Notes under the pieces: generated by a model
Seen by the model: only the letters and a program-made list of their open reading frames with translations
Told to the model about the DNA's origin: nothing
Database searches by the model: none
Assembly (NCBI GenBank): GCA_019637295.1
Contig: JAHBVX010000003.1
Span: forward strand, 682,001-746,000
Reading direction: 5' to 3'
Length of the DNA stretch: 64,000 nt
Source of the DNA: Polyangiaceae bacterium
GTDB lineage: Bacteria; Myxococcota_A; Polyangia; Polyangiales; Polyangiaceae
Part shown: positions 9,422-17,993 of the stretch, in pieces
Layout of the letters: every line of letters begins with the position of its first letter
Numbering within the stretch: the stretch's first letter is position 1
Program-made: the position numbers and the translations under genes

Positions 9422-10569
9422 CCTGGCGCTCCGGACGGAGCGACGAGTTCGTCATACAGCGCGACCGTCTCGCGCGTCATCTGTTCCACACTGAAACGCT
9501 TTCGGAACACTGCTCGTGCATCAAACACGAAACGAGCGCGCTCCGTGTCGGGAAGCGATAGCATGTGGCGGATCCCATCGACTAGGGCCGCAGAGTCCCC
9601 GGGCGGTACCAGCCAACCCGTCACCCCATGCTCCACCACACCTGGGATTCCGCCTACACTCGTGAGCACCATCGGGACGCCCGCCGCCATCGCCTCGAGC
9701 ACAACCAGTGGCAACCCCTCAATATCTGAAGACAGCACGAAGACGTCCGCAAGCTGGTAGGCGGGCGCCACTGGATCCAACATCCCGGGAAAGCTCACCA
9801 AATCGTCGATCCCGAGTTCCACCGCCTCCTGGGCCAGCCTCGTGCGGAGCGATCCGTCGCCTACTATGACCAAACGGTAGGTCGGGTCATGTCTGCACAA
9901 TGTCGCGAAGGCACGCAGGAGCAACGAGTAGTTCTTCTCGGTTTCCAACCTACCGACGGTCAAGACGACCCGCTGCCCTGGCCGGAGCTGAAGCTGTTCG
10001 CGCAGAGCCTGCACAGCAGGCTCGGCGCCGAAGCGTAGCCGGTCCTCATCCACTCCATTGGGCACCACACGGACCTTGTCCTTCCCAACCGTACCCAGAC
10101 GAATGTGCTCTTGGGCCACCAGTTCGCTAACCGCCGTAACGCAGTCGACGAGTGCGTCCGTCCATCGCAACATTCGTCGAAACAAGGGGGGGCCCACGAA
10201 CGTACTGTGGATGGCACCTACAGTCGGTGCTCGAACGCCGGATAGCCGCAGGAAGCGCCCACAGATGTCTCCGTAGAACATCACGCCATGCACCACGTCG
10301 GGTGCAATCGAGCCTACAAGCCGCCGCAAGCGAACTAGAGCTATTGGCGTCCCTACCGCCCGCCGCAAACCCAGGTGGCGCACATCGGCACCCGCGTCAA
10401 CGAACTGCGCGCTCAATACGTCCGGCGGGCCCAGAGAGACCACCACGGGATGCCATACTCGCTGGTCCATACGTCGAACGAGCTCAAGAAGCACCATCTC
10501 GGCGCCACCGCGCGCGAGCCGGGCGATGATGAACAGAACCGTCTTCGGCTGCTCACCCGGTTGGGGCAT
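9418..10569 (-). CDS. Glycosyltransferase, GT4 family
   Basis: A 383-residue GT-B protein with the standard elements of GT4: TVLFIIARLARGGAEMVLLEL at the N-terminus, VVPNGVDEDRL in the linker, and VVLTVGRLETEKNYSLLLRAF opening the donor domain. The E-x7-E motif is present as EGLPLVVLEAMAAG, followed by SVGGIPGVVEHG. The GGAE motif near the N-terminus is typical of exopolysaccharide transferases. Its start lies 17 bp inside the end of the AsnB-type gene, and its stop overlaps the next gene, so it belongs to the operon running from 12487 to 4110. The sugar transferred is unknown. Confidence 0.88.
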   Translation of the reverse strand: MPQPGEQPKTVLFIIARLARGGAEMVLLELVRRMDQRVWHPVVVSLGPPDVLSAQFVDAGADVRHLGLRRAVGTPIALVRLRRLVGSIAPDVVHGVMFYGDICGRFLRLSGVRAPTVGAIHSTFVGPPLFRRMLRWTDALVDCVTAVSELVAQEHIRLGTVGKDKVRVVPNGVDEDRLRFGAEPAVQALREQLQLRPGQRVVLTVGRLETEKNYSLLLRAFATLCRHDPTYRLVIVGDGSLRTRLAQEAVELGIDDLVSFPGMLDPVAPAYQLADVFVLSSDIEGLPLVVLEAMAAGVPMVLTSVGGIPGVVEHGVTGWLVPPGDSAALVDGIRHMLSLPDTERARFVFDARAVFRKRFSVEQMTRETVALYDELVAPSGAPG

Positions 10570-12487
10570 GGCACCTCCGCCATTGTTCGAAGATCAGAAT
10601 GGTCCACAGTCGTTGGCTCAGATCTCGATCACCTCGCAGGTGTTCCTGCCACGCTTCGTCCACCGCGCGCATGTCGATGAACCCATCGAGCTCTGCCCGA
10701 CGCGCCATCAGTAGATCCGCCGCCCAATCTCGCAGCGGTCCGCGAAGCCACTCCCCGAGGGGGATGACGAAGCCCATCTTGGGCCGCTCGACGAGTGCAG
10801 GGGGAACGTACCGATGCAGGATCTGGCGGAGTGCCCACTTGCCGGTTCCGCGTCTGACCTTGAACGAGGCCGGGAGCTGCCAGGCAAACTCGATCAGCCG
10901 ATGGTCGAGGAGCGGCACGCGGGCTTCAAGGGACACCCCCATGCTCGCGCGGTCCACCTTGGTTAGGATGTCATCAGGCAGGTATGTCTGCAGGTCCCGC
11001 AGGATGATCCGACTTCTCACGTCAGCTGTGTCCAACGGAAGCTGTAACTCCGCGGCCGTGTTGGCTCCTTTCACGAAGTGCGGTGGCCAGAACGTCGCGA
11101 GCCTGCGATACAAATCGGAGGGACTGTCTGCTTGGAGTACAGACGCCAACTTGTGGACCTGCGGCCCGGGACGGCGCACGAGGCGGCCAAGGGGACCAAG
11201 CCTCGTGAACGTCGCGTCCCACGCCGCGAGTGATCGCCCGCCGATCGCTCGAGCAGCCGTTCGACGCAACGCCCTGGGCGTACCGCGCATCGCGGCCCAC
11301 ACCCACGGCATTACCACGTGTCGATTGTACCCTCCGAGAAGCTCGTCACCGCCGTCCCCGGACAGCGCAACCGTCACATGGCGTCTGGCAAGTTCGGACA
11401 CGAGATACGTAGGTATTTGGGAGGAGTCCGCGAAGGGTTCGTCGTAGAGTTCGGGCAGCTTCGGTACCACGGAGCGCGCCGCGTCTCCGGTCACCAGGAG
11501 CGTCGTGTGCTCGCAGCCCAAGTGCGCGGCGACGGCTTCGGCGCTCTTCGACTCGTCATAGTACGACGACTCGTTCCCGATTGAGAAGGTCCGAACCGGA
11601 CGACTGCTCAGAGATTGCATAAGCGCCACGACGGTCGAGGAATCGACCCCGCCGGATAGGAATGCCCCAAGCGGCACGTCGGCTACCAGGCGGAGGCGCA
11701 CAGCGTCGAGGAGCAACTGTTCAAGTCGTTCCAGGAGTTGGTGCTCGTTGTCGGACGCACGTTCCGCGAGGCCACGACGTGCGACGTCTTCCACCGACCA
11801 GAACGCGACTTCGCGCACCGACGACCGATCGGGAGCGGCAAAGGAGAGGATCGTTCCGGGGCGCACCTTGCGTGCGTCAGCGTAGATACTGCGAGGGGCA
11901 GGCACATACGCAAACTGCATGTAGCCGTCGAGTGCGTCCCGGTCGAGACGCCGCGAGAACTCTGGAAGACAGGTGAGCGCCTTCAACTCCGAGGCGACGA
12001 CGATCCCACCCGGCAATTCACCGTAGTAGAGCGGTTTGATGCCGAGGCGATCACGAACGAGGTGCAATTGTCGTTCGGCATTGTCCCACACGGCGAGCGC
12101 GAACATGCCGATGAATCGCTCCACGGCGGCTCGGAGACCCCAAGCCTCAATGGCGGCCAGGACGACTTCGGTGTCGGAGTGTCCTCGGAACACCGGAGCA
12201 CGCCCGGACGCCTCGAGCTCGGCGCGGAGCGGGGCGAAGTTGTAGACCTCACCGTTGAAGGAGAGCACGAAACGTCCCGACGCTGAGACCATTGGCTGTC
12301 GCCCCTCGTCCGATAAGTCCACGATGGACAGCCGCCGGTGACCGAGAGCAACACTCCCATCGGAGGAAACCCAAGCACCGCTTCCGTCGGGTCCGCGATG
12401 TGCCAACTGATCCGTCATCCTGCCGGCTGCCCGCAGGGTCTCGCTCCTATCCAGACGCCTCGTCCAGATGCCAGTTACACCGCACAT
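10553..12487 (-). CDS. asnB: AsnB-type glutamine-hydrolysing amidotransferase
   Basis: A 644-residue class II glutamine amidotransferase. It begins MCGVTGIW, giving the N-terminal nucleophile Cys2 after Met removal. The glutaminase domain continues with LAHRGPDGSGAW, LGHRRLSIVDLS and FNGEVYNF. The synthetase domain carries the PP-loop FLSGGVDSSTVVALM, the SGDGGDELLGGYNR motif and LEARVPLLDHRLIE. In a polysaccharide cluster this family often amidates uronic acids, as WbpS does in O-antigen synthesis, rather than making free asparagine. The WbpA-type dehydrogenase at 18 kb supports that reading. It is the first gene of the minus-strand operon and faces a divergent methyltransferase gene. Confidence 0.88.
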   Translation of the reverse strand: MCGVTGIWTRRLDRSETLRAAGRMTDQLAHRGPDGSGAWVSSDGSVALGHRRLSIVDLSDEGRQPMVSASGRFVLSFNGEVYNFAPLRAELEASGRAPVFRGHSDTEVVLAAIEAWGLRAAVERFIGMFALAVWDNAERQLHLVRDRLGIKPLYYGELPGGIVVASELKALTCLPEFSRRLDRDALDGYMQFAYVPAPRSIYADARKVRPGTILSFAAPDRSSVREVAFWSVEDVARRGLAERASDNEHQLLERLEQLLLDAVRLRLVADVPLGAFLSGGVDSSTVVALMQSLSSRPVRTFSIGNESSYYDESKSAEAVAAHLGCEHTTLLVTGDAARSVVPKLPELYDEPFADSSQIPTYLVSELARRHVTVALSGDGGDELLGGYNRHVVMPWVWAAMRGTPRALRRTAARAIGGRSLAAWDATFTRLGPLGRLVRRPGPQVHKLASVLQADSPSDLYRRLATFWPPHFVKGANTAAELQLPLDTADVRSRIILRDLQTYLPDDILTKVDRASMGVSLEARVPLLDHRLIEFAWQLPASFKVRRGTGKWALRQILHRYVPPALVERPKMGFVIPLGEWLRGPLRDWAADLLMARRAELDGFIDMRAVDEAWQEHLRGDRDLSQRLWTILIFEQWRRCHAPTG

Positions 12488-12718
12488 GCCTGTCTCTAAG
12501 TCGTTGGAGGGGTCGAGGAGCTTGCTCCAATCCTAGCCCTACTGCGGAGCCTAGCCAGATACGGCCCTGCAACCAACAAGCGGGCGCAGGCAACGGCGTG
12601 CGCAAGCAATCCCGGCGAAAGCGTTCGCTTAGGTGCTCCCTGCGCCCTTCCCGTTCAATCCCACCCCTGCCCGCGAATCCCTGTCCTTCTGTCGTCATCG
12701 CTGCTAGAGAACGCACCT
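12488..12718. promoter_or_regulatory. Divergent intergenic region between amidotransferase and methyltransferase genes
   Basis: This 231-bp gap separates two divergently transcribed genes, so it should hold promoters for both. It contains a short perfect inverted repeat GGAGC-TT-GCTCC near 12515. I see no convincing -35/-10 pair and no strong Shine-Dalgarno sequence before the ATG at 12719. The assignment rests on gene orientation only. Confidence 0.35.
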
Positions 12719-13399
12719 ATGTTTGTCGATCGGAAGCACATTCTGGTTCGGCGGTGGTCCAACCGCGTCCTGCAAAGGATCGCCCCTCACTTCGAAGGTG
12801 ACGTGGTCAACGTGTCAGCGTGGGATGACCGAGACAAGGAGGGGGGTACCTACCGCCGCTACTTCCGACGCTCATCATCCTACCGTCGCACCAACTACCC
12901 TGGGTTTCGCGGCTTTCGCGGCGACTCGGACGAGATCGAACTGGACCTGACCCAACCGCTTTCCAACGAACTGAAGAGTGCTTTCGACGTCGTATACAAT
13001 CATACGACACTCGAGCACATCTTCGACGTGAAGACGGCGTTCTCGAACCTTTGCGAGATGTCTCGAGATGTTGTGATCGTGGTTGTCCCTTTCAGTCAGG
13101 TCCAACACGAGAGCGAGTCGTACGCAGACTACTGGAGGTTCACCCCGACTTGCCTTCGCGCGCTGTTTCGCGAGAACGGGATGGACGTCATTTTCGAGGC
13201 AGAGAGTCCGCACAGGCGGGCTTCCATCTACCTGCTCTTCGCGGGGTCGAAGCACCCAAACCGCCATAAGAGCCGACTGCCGGCCTACCGAACGATCCGA
13301 GAAGCTGGACACTGGATAGGACGAAGCTACTTGGTCTCCGGCTTTCAGTTCGCCAAATACCGAACCCAGCGATTGCTGGGTATCGCGGGCACCGAATAG
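12719..13399 (+). CDS. Class I SAM-dependent methyltransferase-like protein
   Basis: A 226-residue protein resembling the methyltransferases of glycan clusters, but with a weakened cofactor site. GDVVNVSAWDDRDKEGGTY stands where the glycine-rich loop is expected. DVVYNHTTLEHIFDV matches the post-I motif (usually D-x-x-x-x-x-x-LEHI) and VVIVVVPFSQV the motif III strand. YADYWRFTPTCLRALF matches the common YWRFTP segment of sugar-cluster methyltransferases. It is the first plus-strand gene after the divergent region, and the lone AsnB-like gene follows 14 bp later. It may methylate the sugar or act without catalysis; the acceptor is unknown. Confidence 0.7.
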   Translation: MFVDRKHILVRRWSNRVLQRIAPHFEGDVVNVSAWDDRDKEGGTYRRYFRRSSSYRRTNYPGFRGFRGDSDEIELDLTQPLSNELKSAFDVVYNHTTLEHIFDVKTAFSNLCEMSRDVVIVVVPFSQVQHESESYADYWRFTPTCLRALFRENGMDVIFEAESPHRRASIYLLFAGSKHPNRHKSRLPAYRTIREAGHWIGRSYLVSGFQFAKYRTQRLLGIAGTE

Positions 13400-13413
13400 C
13401 CGGGCAGGGTATC

Positions 13414-14664
13414 GTGGACCTATCCGAGGCCCGAATCCGCGGGTTCTTAAAGCTGGGCTACTTCCTCGACGCTACGGCCTCTCACTACCCCATCGACTTC
13501 TCTCGAATCGATCGCGAGAGATACGCGGACGTTCCAGAAGAAGAGCTAGTACGAATCGGCCGAAAGGCGCTCCGAGACTCCGTCTCCGCAGGTTTTACCT
13601 GCCAGAAGACTCATGTCCTCCCTCTAAGCGGTGGGTACGACAGCCGCCTGATCCTAGCGGAGTTGCTGGAGCACACACCCGCGCGCAACATCGAAACTTA
13701 CACGTACGGTGTTCCGCACTCCTACGACTACGACATCGGCGCTCACATCGCAAAGGTAGCTGGAACGCGACATGTCCCACTGCCGCTCGGCTCGTTCACC
13801 TATCAGTTCGACGACTTGCTGGACTTCGCGGCTCGCACACGGTGCCAAGGTGCATTCCTTCACTGCCCGCCGTTCTGGATACTGGACCGCCTGTATGCGG
13901 GGGCAACGGTGTGGTCAGGCTACGTCGGTGACGCAGTTGTCGGCAGTCATTTCCACGACCCCCCGTCGCCAACCGTCGCGCAGGCAAAGTGTCGATACCT
14001 CGCCAACCGGGCGATTGTGCGCTCCGTGAATCTCCACGGGTGCTCGGACCAGGAGTTCTTGCCATACGTGTCGAGCGGCGACATCAACCCAGACCTCCTC
14101 ACGTGGGATGAGCAGGTGTTGTTTAGTGAAGGCGTACGAAAATTCACTGAGCCACTGGTCCTCGTACCAGGATTCGACTACCGCACGCCGCTCATAAACT
14201 CCCCGTGGATGGACTTGATGCTCAGCGTCCCCAATACTCTACGCCTGGGCCAACGCCTCATGCTTCAGATGGCACGTGCGTGGTTCCCTCGGCTCTTTTC
14301 TCTGCCGTCGAAGGCTACGTTTGGTCTTCCGCCGTCGACGCCAGCAGCTCGCCTCAGACTGAGGCGGCATACGGATCGTCTTCGCAAACTGCTCCATCGG
14401 ATTCAGCCCAAGGTCAGCTACCCATTCTTGATCGCCAATGACTTCGACGAGGCGTTTCGATCTAGCCCCGACTGGATTGAAATTGCACGGCTTTCCCTAT
14501 CTCGCCTCAAGGAACGGGGTATCGTGTACTGGCTCGACCTCGACTACCTCTGGGCTTCTCATCAGCGGCGCTCACGCAACCTTGGCGACGCCCTCATGGT
14601 TCTCGTGTGCTTGGAAGCGAACCTGACTTCAGCCGCGGGAACAAATGTGCACAGCAGCCCCTAG
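13414..14664 (+). CDS. Stand-alone asparagine synthetase-like (PP-loop) domain protein
   Basis: The start is a GTG 14 bp after the methyltransferase stop. The 416-residue protein has the ATP pyrophosphatase loop LPLSGGYDSRLILAELL (SGGxDS) at about residue 70, and later DYRTPLINSPWMDLMLS, which matches the RTPLLD...D region of AsnB synthetase domains. It has no N-terminal glutaminase: the first 65 residues lack Cys2 and the RGPD motifs. It therefore cannot hydrolyse glutamine itself and would need ammonia, another amine, or a partner glutaminase. Similar lone domains occur in exopolysaccharide and natural-product clusters. It probably adenylates a carboxylate, perhaps a uronic acid. Domain call firm, role inferred. 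Confidence 0.75.
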   Translation: MDLSEARIRGFLKLGYFLDATASHYPIDFSRIDRERYADVPEEELVRIGRKALRDSVSAGFTCQKTHVLPLSGGYDSRLILAELLEHTPARNIETYTYGVPHSYDYDIGAHIAKVAGTRHVPLPLGSFTYQFDDLLDFAARTRCQGAFLHCPPFWILDRLYAGATVWSGYVGDAVVGSHFHDPPSPTVAQAKCRYLANRAIVRSVNLHGCSDQEFLPYVSSGDINPDLLTWDEQVLFSEGVRKFTEPLVLVPGFDYRTPLINSPWMDLMLSVPNTLRLGQRLMLQMARAWFPRLFSLPSKATFGLPPSTPAARLRLRRHTDRLRKLLHRIQPKVSYPFLIANDFDEAFRSSPDWIEIARLSLSRLKERGIVYWLDLDYLWASHQRRSRNLGDALMVLVCLEANLTSAAGTNVHSSP

Positions 14665-14704
14665 CTTACGGCAAGTCTTGAGCTATCATTTCGGGGTTTG
14701 TGTC

Positions 14705-14710
14705 GGAGGT
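14705..14710 (+). promoter_or_regulatory. Ribosome binding site deciding the RCC1 gene start
   Basis: GGAGGT lies 7 bases before the ATG at 14718. It rules in favour of that ATG over the in-frame GTG at 14700, which would begin upstream of this site. Confidence 0.7.
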
Positions 14711-14717
14711 ACCCAGC

Positions 14718-17700
14718 ATGCGACCGTCGTTCCAACTGTTTTGCCTGCTCGCGATCGCGCTCTGCAGTTCTTGCACGACCCACTCAATAGACGACGATGT
14801 TGCTGAGGTCACTCGCGCCATCTGCACGTCCGGTTCGTTGAACGTGACGCCCATTGGGCCCACAGACCCGGGAACCCAAGTTACGTTGGTCGCCGCCTCG
14901 GTAGCATGCGGAGCGGGGGAAACCGCTGAGTTTCGCTTCGGGTACCATCGCGAGGGCGTCCCTGGCCTAACGCTAATCCAGGACTGGAGCACCAGCGACA
15001 CCGCGCATTGGGACACGACAGGACTTCCGAGCGGTAAGTATGTCTTGTATGCCTATGCCCGTGCGGTGGGTACGACAGCGACCAGCTATCGAACCGCTCC
15101 CTACATGTTGAAAGACGTGTGCACCTCAACCACGCTCGCGGCTTCACCTACAAGTCCCCAGGCTGCGGGAACGTTAGTCACACTTTCGGCGCAGGCGACC
15201 TGCACCGGCGGCACGGCCGAGTACCGATTCCTCTACCGACGGATTGACCAGGTACCATGGCTGGAACTCCAGGGCTGGACAACAACCGGCTCTGCCGCGT
15301 GGGACACGAGCGGCTTTACTGAGGCGAAGTACAACCTTGTTGTGCAAGTACGGCGCCAAGGCAACGCTTCCGGCTGGGAGGGAATCCAGTACCTTTTGTT
15401 CGAGCTCGGCGGGTTCCCCACGCTCACGAGCGGGCTGCACTTCACTTGCGCGCGGCTCCCAGACGGGTCAGTTCGCTGCTGGGGAAACAATGCCTATGGG
15501 CAGCATGGGGCCACGACGCCGGACGTCGGTCTCGCGCCTGGCGAGATGGGCGACGCCCTTCCTAGTGTCGATCTCGGGGGTGGGAATACCGCTATGGCGC
15601 TGACTGCTGGTCCACACCACGCATGCGCAATCCTCAACAACGGTTCTGTCAAGTGTTGGGGCGAGAACCGCAACGGCGCACTAGGCTTGGGCGACCTTAA
15701 CCATCGCTCTGCAGGTGCCGGCGAGCTAGGTGACGCGCTTCCGGCTGTAGCTCTCGGCACCGGGAGAACGGCACGGTCCATCTCTGCTGGCTACTCCTTC
15801 ACCTGCGCGCTACTCGACAACGATCAGGTCAAGTGCTGGGGCGCCAACGCTCATGGGCAACTCGGGCAGGGTCATACCGCCGATATCGGCGATGCCCCCG
15901 GGGAGATGGGCGATACACTTCCGCCCATTGATCTCGGGTCCGGTAGAACCGCTAAGGCCATCACAACAGGCCATAGCCACGTTTGTGCTCTGCTGGACAA
16001 CGACCAGGTCAAGTGTTGGGGCTACAATACTGCCTTTGGTGTCCTTGGGCTAGGTGACACTGTGGGGCGAGGCGATCATCCCGGAGAGATGGGCGATGCC
16101 CTGCCAGCGGTCGATCTTGGCGCCGGTCGGACGGCAGTGTCGCTAACGGCGGGCGCACAACATACCTGCGCGGTCCTCGACAACCAGTCTGTTAAGTGCT
16201 GGGGCCAGGCCGGACGGGGTCAACTTGGACTCGGAGATACCAACCACCGCGGTGACGCTTCGGGCGAAATGGGAGATGCGCTGCCCGCGGTAGATCTGGG
16301 ACCCGGGCAGGTCGCGAACGAAGTCTTCGCCGGCACATCGCACACCTGCGCTGTTCTCACTACCGGCAATATCAAGTGTTGGGGGGACAACCGCTCCGGT
16401 CAGCTTGGGCTTGGAGACACCGCAGAGCGTGGCTCAGTTCCCGGGACGATGGGGGGGGCTTTGCCGACTGTCTCACTGGGAACGGGGAGAACCGCCTCCG
16501 CTCTTTCGGTCGGCCTTGCCTCGACGTGCGCGCTGCTCGATAATCAGACTATCAAGTGCTGGGGCGGGAACGGGACCGGGGCGTTGGGCATCGGCGACAA
16601 CGTCAACCGCGGCGACAAGCCGGGACAGATGGGCGACTCGCTCCCGATCGTGTCGGTGGGCACCTCCCTCTCTGTATTAGCACTCCCCACGGGCAACCCT
16701 AACCTCTTCAACTGTGCACGATTGAGTGACGCTTCGATCAAGTGTTGGGGCAGCAACTACCTGGGCGAACTAGGTGTGGGGGCGTCGACAGCGGTCGCAG
16801 ACGAACCGAACGAAGCGGCCTCGACGGTCAATCTCGGCGCAGGTCGCACCGCAGTCGCAATCGGGGCCGCCAACTATGCACTGTGTGTCTTGCTGGATAC
16901 TGCTCAGGTCAAGTGCATGGGCGCCGGCTCCGCGCTACTTGGGCAAGGTGACCGTCGTTCGCGCGGCGCTCGTCCTACCGACCAGGGTGATAATCTTGCG
17001 CCTATCCCCTTGGGCACCGGACGAAGCGTCAGGCAACTCGCCGTCGGGGCAGCGCATGCCTGCGCAATACTCGACAACAGCCAACTCAAGTGTTGGGGCG
17101 ACAACGCATATGGGCAGCTAGGCCTTGGGGACGCGCACGCTCGCGGAGACGACCCTGGGGAACTCGGGGACGGCCTTGCAGTCGTTCAGCTAGGGTCCGG
17201 CCGCTTTGCTCGTTCCATCTTTGCCGGAGGCAACGCAACGTGCGCGATCTTGGACAACGCCGACCTCAAGTGTTGGGGCCAGAACAGCTGGGGACGCCTC
17301 GGGCTGGGTGACACGGCGCATCGTGGCGACAATCCAGGGGAGATGGGAGACGCATTGCCTGTCGTAGACCTTGGCACCGGGAGGCGTGCCACAACCTTGG
17401 CGATGGGAGGCAATAGTACTTGTGCGACGCTAGACAACCTCGTGTTGAAGTGTTGGGGGGGCGGCGGGCAGGGACTCCTCGGCACAGGGGCAACGCAACC
17501 CCTCGGTGACGGTCCGGGAGAGATGGGAGATGCACTGCCCGGGGTGAGCTTGGGGTCAGGGCTGGTGCCGCGTTCGGTAGCAGTAGGACTTCATCACGTG
17601 TGCGTCGCATTGGATAACTCCCGTGTGAAGTGCTGGGGAGATGGCGAGTGGGGTCAGACGGGATTGGGAAGTTCGACTGACCTTGGCGATCAACCCAACG

Positions 17701-17915
17701 AGATGGGTGATGCCCTACCCTTCGTCAGCTTAGGGGCAGCCCGCTACTCGCAGTCGGTCAGCGCTGGGCAGAGTCACAGTTGCAGCGTCTTCAGAGATTC
17801 AACGATCAAGTGCTGGGGAGACAACGCGATCGGACAATTGGGCATAGGAGGGAACCTCGCACGAGGCAGGGCTCCGGGGCAAATGGGCGAATCCCTCCCG
17901 GAGGTTCAGTTCTGA
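14718..17915 (+). CDS. Surface lipoprotein with 14 RCC1-type repeats
   Basis: The protein of about 1065 residues begins with a lipoprotein-like signal (LLAIALCSSC). It then has two similar domains of about 95 residues, each with a Cys pair, a YRF/FRF segment, and W-x-x-x-DTSG or W-x-x-x-DTTGL-like turns, probably Ig-like. From about residue 240 it holds 14 consecutive repeats of about 60 residues. Each has the pattern H-x-C-A-x-L-D-N-x-x-[VI]-K-C-W-G-x-N-x-x-G-x-L-G-x-G-D, then GEMGDALPxVxLGxGRTA. These are RCC1 blades, and 14 fits two seven-bladed propellers. Each blade has two Cys, suggesting a disulfide per blade outside the cell. It may mediate adhesion or carbohydrate binding. Confidence 0.85.
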   Translation: MRPSFQLFCLLAIALCSSCTTHSIDDDVAEVTRAICTSGSLNVTPIGPTDPGTQVTLVAASVACGAGETAEFRFGYHREGVPGLTLIQDWSTSDTAHWDTTGLPSGKYVLYAYARAVGTTATSYRTAPYMLKDVCTSTTLAASPTSPQAAGTLVTLSAQATCTGGTAEYRFLYRRIDQVPWLELQGWTTTGSAAWDTSGFTEAKYNLVVQVRRQGNASGWEGIQYLLFELGGFPTLTSGLHFTCARLPDGSVRCWGNNAYGQHGATTPDVGLAPGEMGDALPSVDLGGGNTAMALTAGPHHACAILNNGSVKCWGENRNGALGLGDLNHRSAGAGELGDALPAVALGTGRTARSISAGYSFTCALLDNDQVKCWGANAHGQLGQGHTADIGDAPGEMGDTLPPIDLGSGRTAKAITTGHSHVCALLDNDQVKCWGYNTAFGVLGLGDTVGRGDHPGEMGDALPAVDLGAGRTAVSLTAGAQHTCAVLDNQSVKCWGQAGRGQLGLGDTNHRGDASGEMGDALPAVDLGPGQVANEVFAGTSHTCAVLTTGNIKCWGDNRSGQLGLGDTAERGSVPGTMGGALPTVSLGTGRTASALSVGLASTCALLDNQTIKCWGGNGTGALGIGDNVNRGDKPGQMGDSLPIVSVGTSLSVLALPTGNPNLFNCARLSDASIKCWGSNYLGELGVGASTAVADEPNEAASTVNLGAGRTAVAIGAANYALCVLLDTAQVKCMGAGSALLGQGDRRSRGARPTDQGDNLAPIPLGTGRSVRQLAVGAAHACAILDNSQLKCWGDNAYGQLGLGDAHARGDDPGELGDGLAVVQLGSGRFARSIFAGGNATCAILDNADLKCWGQNSWGRLGLGDTAHRGDNPGEMGDALPVVDLGTGRRATTLAMGGNSTCATLDNLVLKCWGGGGQGLLGTGATQPLGDGPGEMGDALPGVSLGSGLVPRSVAVGLHHVCVALDNSRVKCWGDGEWGQTGLGSSTDLGDQPNEMGDALPFVSLGAARYSQSVSAGQSHSCSVFRDSTIKCWGDNAIGQLGIGGNLARGRAPGQMGESLPEVQF

Positions 17916-17993
17916 GGACGGCTTCAGCGGGCAACCAGCCCGCCGACTTTGGCGATGCATGTAGCCCAGAGCCCAGCTACCCTCCGCCGAGCC

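Noticed and set aside
12640-12656. TTGAACG with a nearby GGAGCAC upstream of the amidotransferase gene, like the ECF motif
   Set aside because: The second block differs (no GCGGGCAC) and the spacing is one base short, so it is probably chance.
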